This document shows, piece after piece, positions 62,501 through 64,000 of a DNA stretch of 64,000 bases. The DNA is from Wolfiporia cocos (lineage: Eukaryota > Basidiomycota > Agaricomycetes > Polyporales > Phaeolaceae). The number at the start of each line of letters is the position of its first letter. Within the stretch, counting starts at the first letter, position 1. The notes beneath the pieces are model-generated. The model ran no database searches. It was not told the origin of the DNA and was given only the letters and a program-made list of their open reading frames with translations. Location of the stretch: positions 744,001-808,000 of the forward strand of contig JACCLO010000010.1 in the NCBI GenBank assembly GCA_029448655.1, written 5' to 3'. A program made the position numbers and the translations under genes.

Positions 62501-63241
62501 CGGGTTCGTCTGCCGAGAGTTTCCACGAGTCGGGGGAGTGGGGAGAGGCCGGGATCCGCGCGGTGTCCGCTGGGGAGAGTGCATGTGCACCGATCTGACC
62601 CAGTTTTCTACCGGACGGAACCTACTCTCTGCGACCGAGACGGGAGTCCTGACGGGGGGAGGTGCCTGGCTGTGAAGTGACGCTGCGTCTCCGGCTTGGA
62701 GAGCGTCCGCCTGTAACCGTTGGGCCTCCCGGAGGAATCGTGCTCCCATTTCCTGCGACCATGTCCCTACCGCTACCATTGCCTGCGCGACCTGTTGGCA
62801 TCGCGTGCCGAAGTCTGCCGTTGTGGGGTTGGGCGGGAATGCCCATTGCATGGCGAGCGGCGAGTCGATGTGTCCCAGCTGGTCATTTGCGCGCACCGTG
62901 TTGGACTGCTCCCTTGCCATCTGGAAGGCTAGGTTCATCATTTCCGTGCCGGGGCCTTGGTTCTCCACCGATCCGCCGAGAACGAGCGAGCGGGGGGGTT
63001 GGTGTTCACCTATGGTTTCCGTGCGGACTGGAGCGACTTCTTCCGGGGGTCGTGGGGCGTGCATGCTGTCGGCTACTGAGAGGAGGGAGAACTCCTCTGG
63101 TAGCCCGTGCACTTGGTAGTTTACCCACTGCCCTGGTAGGAATGGGTTCGCGCCGGCGGAGCCGGGGAGCGGGACGTTGGCCGGAGTTGGGGCGTCGGGC
63201 CGCGGGTTGCGGATGTAGTTGATGTCGTGTGGGGCGGCCAT
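56516..63241 (-). CDS. Fused gag-pol of element E: Gag-dUTPase-PR-RT-RNaseH-INT-chromodomain-like (2241 aa)
   Basis: A single open frame. Gag occupies residues 1-600, with capsid-like REPEAFTGTGFTDWYMRLQL near 335 and an irregular Cys/His cluster (CHSCSKTQ ... C ... H) near 590. The dUTPase is at about 802-928 (AGYDLYSAEE, APRSGLA, GGVVDEDYTGRV, RIAQFIL, RGTQGFGSTG). Protease LIDSGSTGS is near 970, RT YLDD near 1315 and RNase H at 1455-1570. The integrase zinc finger lies near 1678-1720; catalytic D is near 1749, D in SDRG near 1809 and E in QTDGQTERMNQ near 1840. A divergent chromodomain-like part is at about 2020-2070 (ILASREDRGRVELEVEWSDG). The last 170 residues are an unusual tail with NPHICQKHEHDHPCHVDQNF and run through the polypurine tract into the LTR. 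No stop or frameshift. Confidence 0.95.
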   Translation of the reverse strand: MAAPHDINYIRNPRPDAPTPANVPLPGSAGANPFLPGQWVNYQVHGLPEEFSLLSVADSMHAPRPPEEVAPVRTETIGEHQPPRSLVLGGSVENQGPGTEMMNLAFQMAREQSNTVRANDQLGHIDSPLAMQWAFPPNPTTADFGTRCQQVAQAMVAVGTWSQEMGARFLREAQRLQADALQAGDAASLHSQAPPPVRTPVSVAESRFRPVENWVRSVHMHSPQRTPRGSRPLPTPPTRGNSRQTNPFLPGYTPPVLTAPAPVRPDTFAQAVHPPQAHDMFGNPVPTQNARVNTWGAAPLQGTRASMWRPMKPASSQWDAYSILPEPQPDPRYKSKVREPEAFTGTGFTDWYMRLQLYIDDNAPILFTDSKKVGAAISLIRGPKVDAWVTAFTKEHYLGGQWRISWQRFVWELHQKFDDPDLEKKAAVAAERLTMTLGKGEEYFQELERLLGEAKYDRENQVVHSWVTRAIPKDIYSSVHQAFVAATVNDKSQRGYNVQIPEDYESWKQAILRTDNAMRRLRDEEKLRSGRSTTDKGKERAKPERAPRAEPTAEERANLLKRKCHSCSKTQAEAPGKGCTKTSWHQPNWRPKTNTTPAASGSGTQRTRQAIAGNDAPTVLSEIPQEDFVRMVAAWAKENPDAAKEAGFAPTQVSPSPSNRFSVLEVEEPVNSKKSDSAATENDEPVDGLYGLETGAPILEPVSVPLASVESDIDDDDGASTCSDDSFVTALEAPPTGAWREANTVLNSSNANVTYVPMDVDPVVTPDVEMADASGATKKSEKKMRRRRVKKRTVTLDIYLDHPRAIPPERKSEGAAGYDLYSAEEVVVPNGKRVTVDTGIKIRMPAGVYGRIAPRSGLALKGVDVEGGVVDEDYTGRVKVILNNQTGADYQVEYGDRIAQFILECNMTPNTKIVKSIHETARGTQGFGSTGEKLRGSVVVIQTGKRGKQIEVPITLHRPDGRALFTKALIDSGSTGSVISKSYVEEHRLEQIPLDRPIKLFNADGSTNSMGLMTHYVELQMQIDTHLETRKFHVTELSSADIFLGFDWLEDHNPSIDWKKRRITFSCDCEHEQIEDGDHIYYIFADAWIRNRDECRADIAERVRATKATEIAIATGKTTEAKTFEEVVPEYLHEFKDVFEEKEFDTLPERRPWDHAIELLPNSEPYAGKIYALSPREQEALDDFLEEQLRMGRIRPSKSPWGAPFFFVKKKDGKLRPIQDYRKLNQMTKKNKYPLPLITELLNKLKRAKYFSKLDIRWGYTNVRIKEGDEEKAAFITNRGLYEPLVMFFGMCNAPGTFQTLMNDIFRDLVLTGKVIVYLDDILIFTENQKEHREILRKVLLVLRQNKLTCKPEKCEFEKSEVEYLGHIISHGEIRMDPAKVAAVAEWPAPRNKKEVQSFIGFANFYRRFIPKFSTVARPLINLTKDGEWQWGVTEQECFDKLKNIFVTAPVLGIPNDDDPFRIEADSSDFATGACLMQNQDGIWKPIAYHSKMLLPAERNYEIYDRELLAIMRALDEWRHFVMGAKHPVEVLTDHKNLEYFKTAQKINPRQARWMTELAEYDLQLVHIPGKTNGRADGLSRRGDHDDNKDHLKGQIVLKEHLFAKDSAERLRSSFYTLPHGITHEEVKERVKAEAALYDKEVVEGSVETAEDGLRYRRGKLIIPRDEELIGKIISSFHDTVSAGHPGTENTYTAVHRSYWWPKMRNDIRQYVKACIKCQRAKPDRSKRAAPLNPNPTPTHNWENISVDMITGLPVSKGRDAIIVVVDMKSKDYIAVPTTTRLTAEGWANIFVDKVYAQHGLPKKVFSDRGPQFVSDFIKDVYRRLGIEGNPSTAFHPQTDGQTERMNQELEVYLRLFINDTHTNWPDLLPLAAFAYKCHVHSSTGYSPFYLTHGYHPFTGVEAPELEEGVGTAKDWVEHMHEVSQTASKNLEKAKLRMKEYYDRKRTNPHEYNEGDMVWVDGRNINMGNPTKKLDSKRYGPYKVTKKVGHGAYELDLPADMRGIYPVFNEVLLLPYHAPAFPNQDHNEQTESNDARRPLRILASREDRGRVELEVEWSDGTTTWERKRGLTPWQDLVTKYFEERPTAPGHQWKNRHTEWDPEWEDFEKKAIAMGLRQNPNEFIIHDDVDIELLKDAKIPFYIYPKQLVARNFWFCNPKSRVVQYGIQVGQCIESTIPNNPGWIYPVQYTIQMANPHICQKHEHDHPCHVDQNFCKVIAGRGDTQLEEGVLSQADFFRLASD

Positions 63242-64000
63242 GGTATGTAGGATGAAAGTGTATAGGTATGAAAAGTGTAGTCGCGATCAAGACCGCTACC
63301 TGCCCACTGTGGCGCCTCCGAAGAGCTATCGGGGTGGTAACTAGAAAGTCTCGATCCACTACAAACTGCGTCCACCTCTTTTCGGAGATGTGCCAAGAAA
63401 CGCTAAGGGGTTTTCTTCCCAAAGCCGGCGAGAAAACGCAGCCTCCGAAACCTCGTCCAGCCCTGAAGCTAATTCAGGATACCGGGGGCACGGGAACTAT
63501 CCGCCTATGTGGTGGGGCGTGTAAAAGTTCTACCGTATGGCGGCAAGTGCCGGTACAGTATTAGGCGATTTCCTGCCTCTTCAGCCGCGGGTTACGCGCT
63601 GGGTTGTATAGTAACGGGGGCGCGGTAATGCGCGTATCGTCGGGGCAGTAAGGCCCGTAAATAGACGACCAGTGCCTCTGTACACTGCCACAGGGCCCCT
63701 TAACGCCTTTGATTATTACGCGTCGGGTGCACAGTTACTGTGGTGGGGTTGTAACCCAAGACCTTTACAACCGCGTTGCACGGTGTTGGTCCAGTAGCTT
63801 AGAAGCAACGGCAGGAGAGGTCCCCTGCACGCTGTTCGCAAGATTCCCCCAGAACTCTAATCCCTTAACCCTGGGATGTGGCGGGTATGAAAACCGATCA
63901 CGTGCTCGGAGAACCGAAGTTCAACAAGAGCGAAAGAAAGGTGCACTTTGCCCCTAGTGCGCCGGGGTTGTGTAGGGTAAACCGCTACACGGGGTGGAGA
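63242..64000 (-). other. Leader of element E
   Basis: Non-coding, closely similar to the leaders of C and H. On the minus strand it carries CCCAGGGTTAAGGG (63875-63862). The window ends just before the primer site. Confidence 0.85.

Larger units (their letters stand above)
56181..64000 (-). mobile_element. Element E, nearly complete Gypsy element on the minus strand
   Basis: 3' LTR 56181-56553, a single gag-pol ORF, and leader up to the window edge. By comparison with element C the leader should run only some tens of bases past 64000 before the 5' LTR. It lacks ORF0. The expected TSD next to the 3' LTR is GAGAC (56176-56180). Confidence 0.93.

Overview
This window is an invaded, gene-poor stretch of a filamentous basidiomycete genome, most likely Agaricomycetes. 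The evidence is short host introns (49-63 bp), GC-rich host exons, a Crinkler-type N-terminus fused to an atypical kinase, and chromodomain-bearing Ty3/Gypsy elements of fungal type. More than half of the 64 kb is LTR retrotransposon, much of it nested. No tRNA, rRNA or CRISPR array was found.

Layout. 1-8241: Gypsy element A (leader, ORF0, gag, pol, 3' LTR), inserted into the gag of element B. 8242-14964: remainder of element B (gag end, pol, an overlapping accessory ORF, 3' LTR). 15114-25187: the only host-like part. It holds a GC-rich inverted-repeat element, an unrecognised four-exon minus-strand gene (17929-19296) followed in the same frame by another long ORF, a 2.6-kb retroposon flanked by a 17-bp duplication and carrying an ORF1-like protein but no reverse transcriptase, and a Crinkler/kinase gene (23324-25187). 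25633-35111: non-coding repeats, including a TA-flanked element with a 22-bp minisatellite, a 4.5-kb spaced inverted repeat, an LTR nested inverted inside a relative, a solo LTR with target-site duplication (TSD) ATATT, and an LTR inside an LTR, each with a perfect TSD. 35112-47778: old element C, whose gag is interrupted by the complete element D (36521-46519). D's two 699-bp LTRs look identical and its TSD is CTGGT. 47779-54271: a stack of 5' halves (F, G, I) closed by a lone B-type LTR without TSD. 54428-56180: element H remnant and a broken minus-strand LTR. 56181-64000: element E on the minus strand, with one 2241-codon gag-pol ORF.

How the elements work. The intact coding regions specify Gag, aspartic protease, reverse transcriptase/RNase H, integrase and a chromodomain. 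All four pol proteins also contain a dUTPase, but in three different places: after the chromodomain (A, D), between protease and RT (B), and between Gag and protease (E). Elements A, D and G carry an additional ORF upstream of gag (here ORF0) that I do not recognise. It is homologous across the three families, with a W-[EN]-I-P motif, a coiled coil and a helical C-terminal domain. In every family whose 5' LTR-leader junction is visible, the sequence just after the LTR is complementary to the predicted start of the element's own RNA. This indicates self-priming as in Tf1/sushi chromoviruses. The best candidates for something undescribed are ORF0, the mobile dUTPase position, the overlapping zinc-knuckle ORF of element B and the ORF1-only retroposon.
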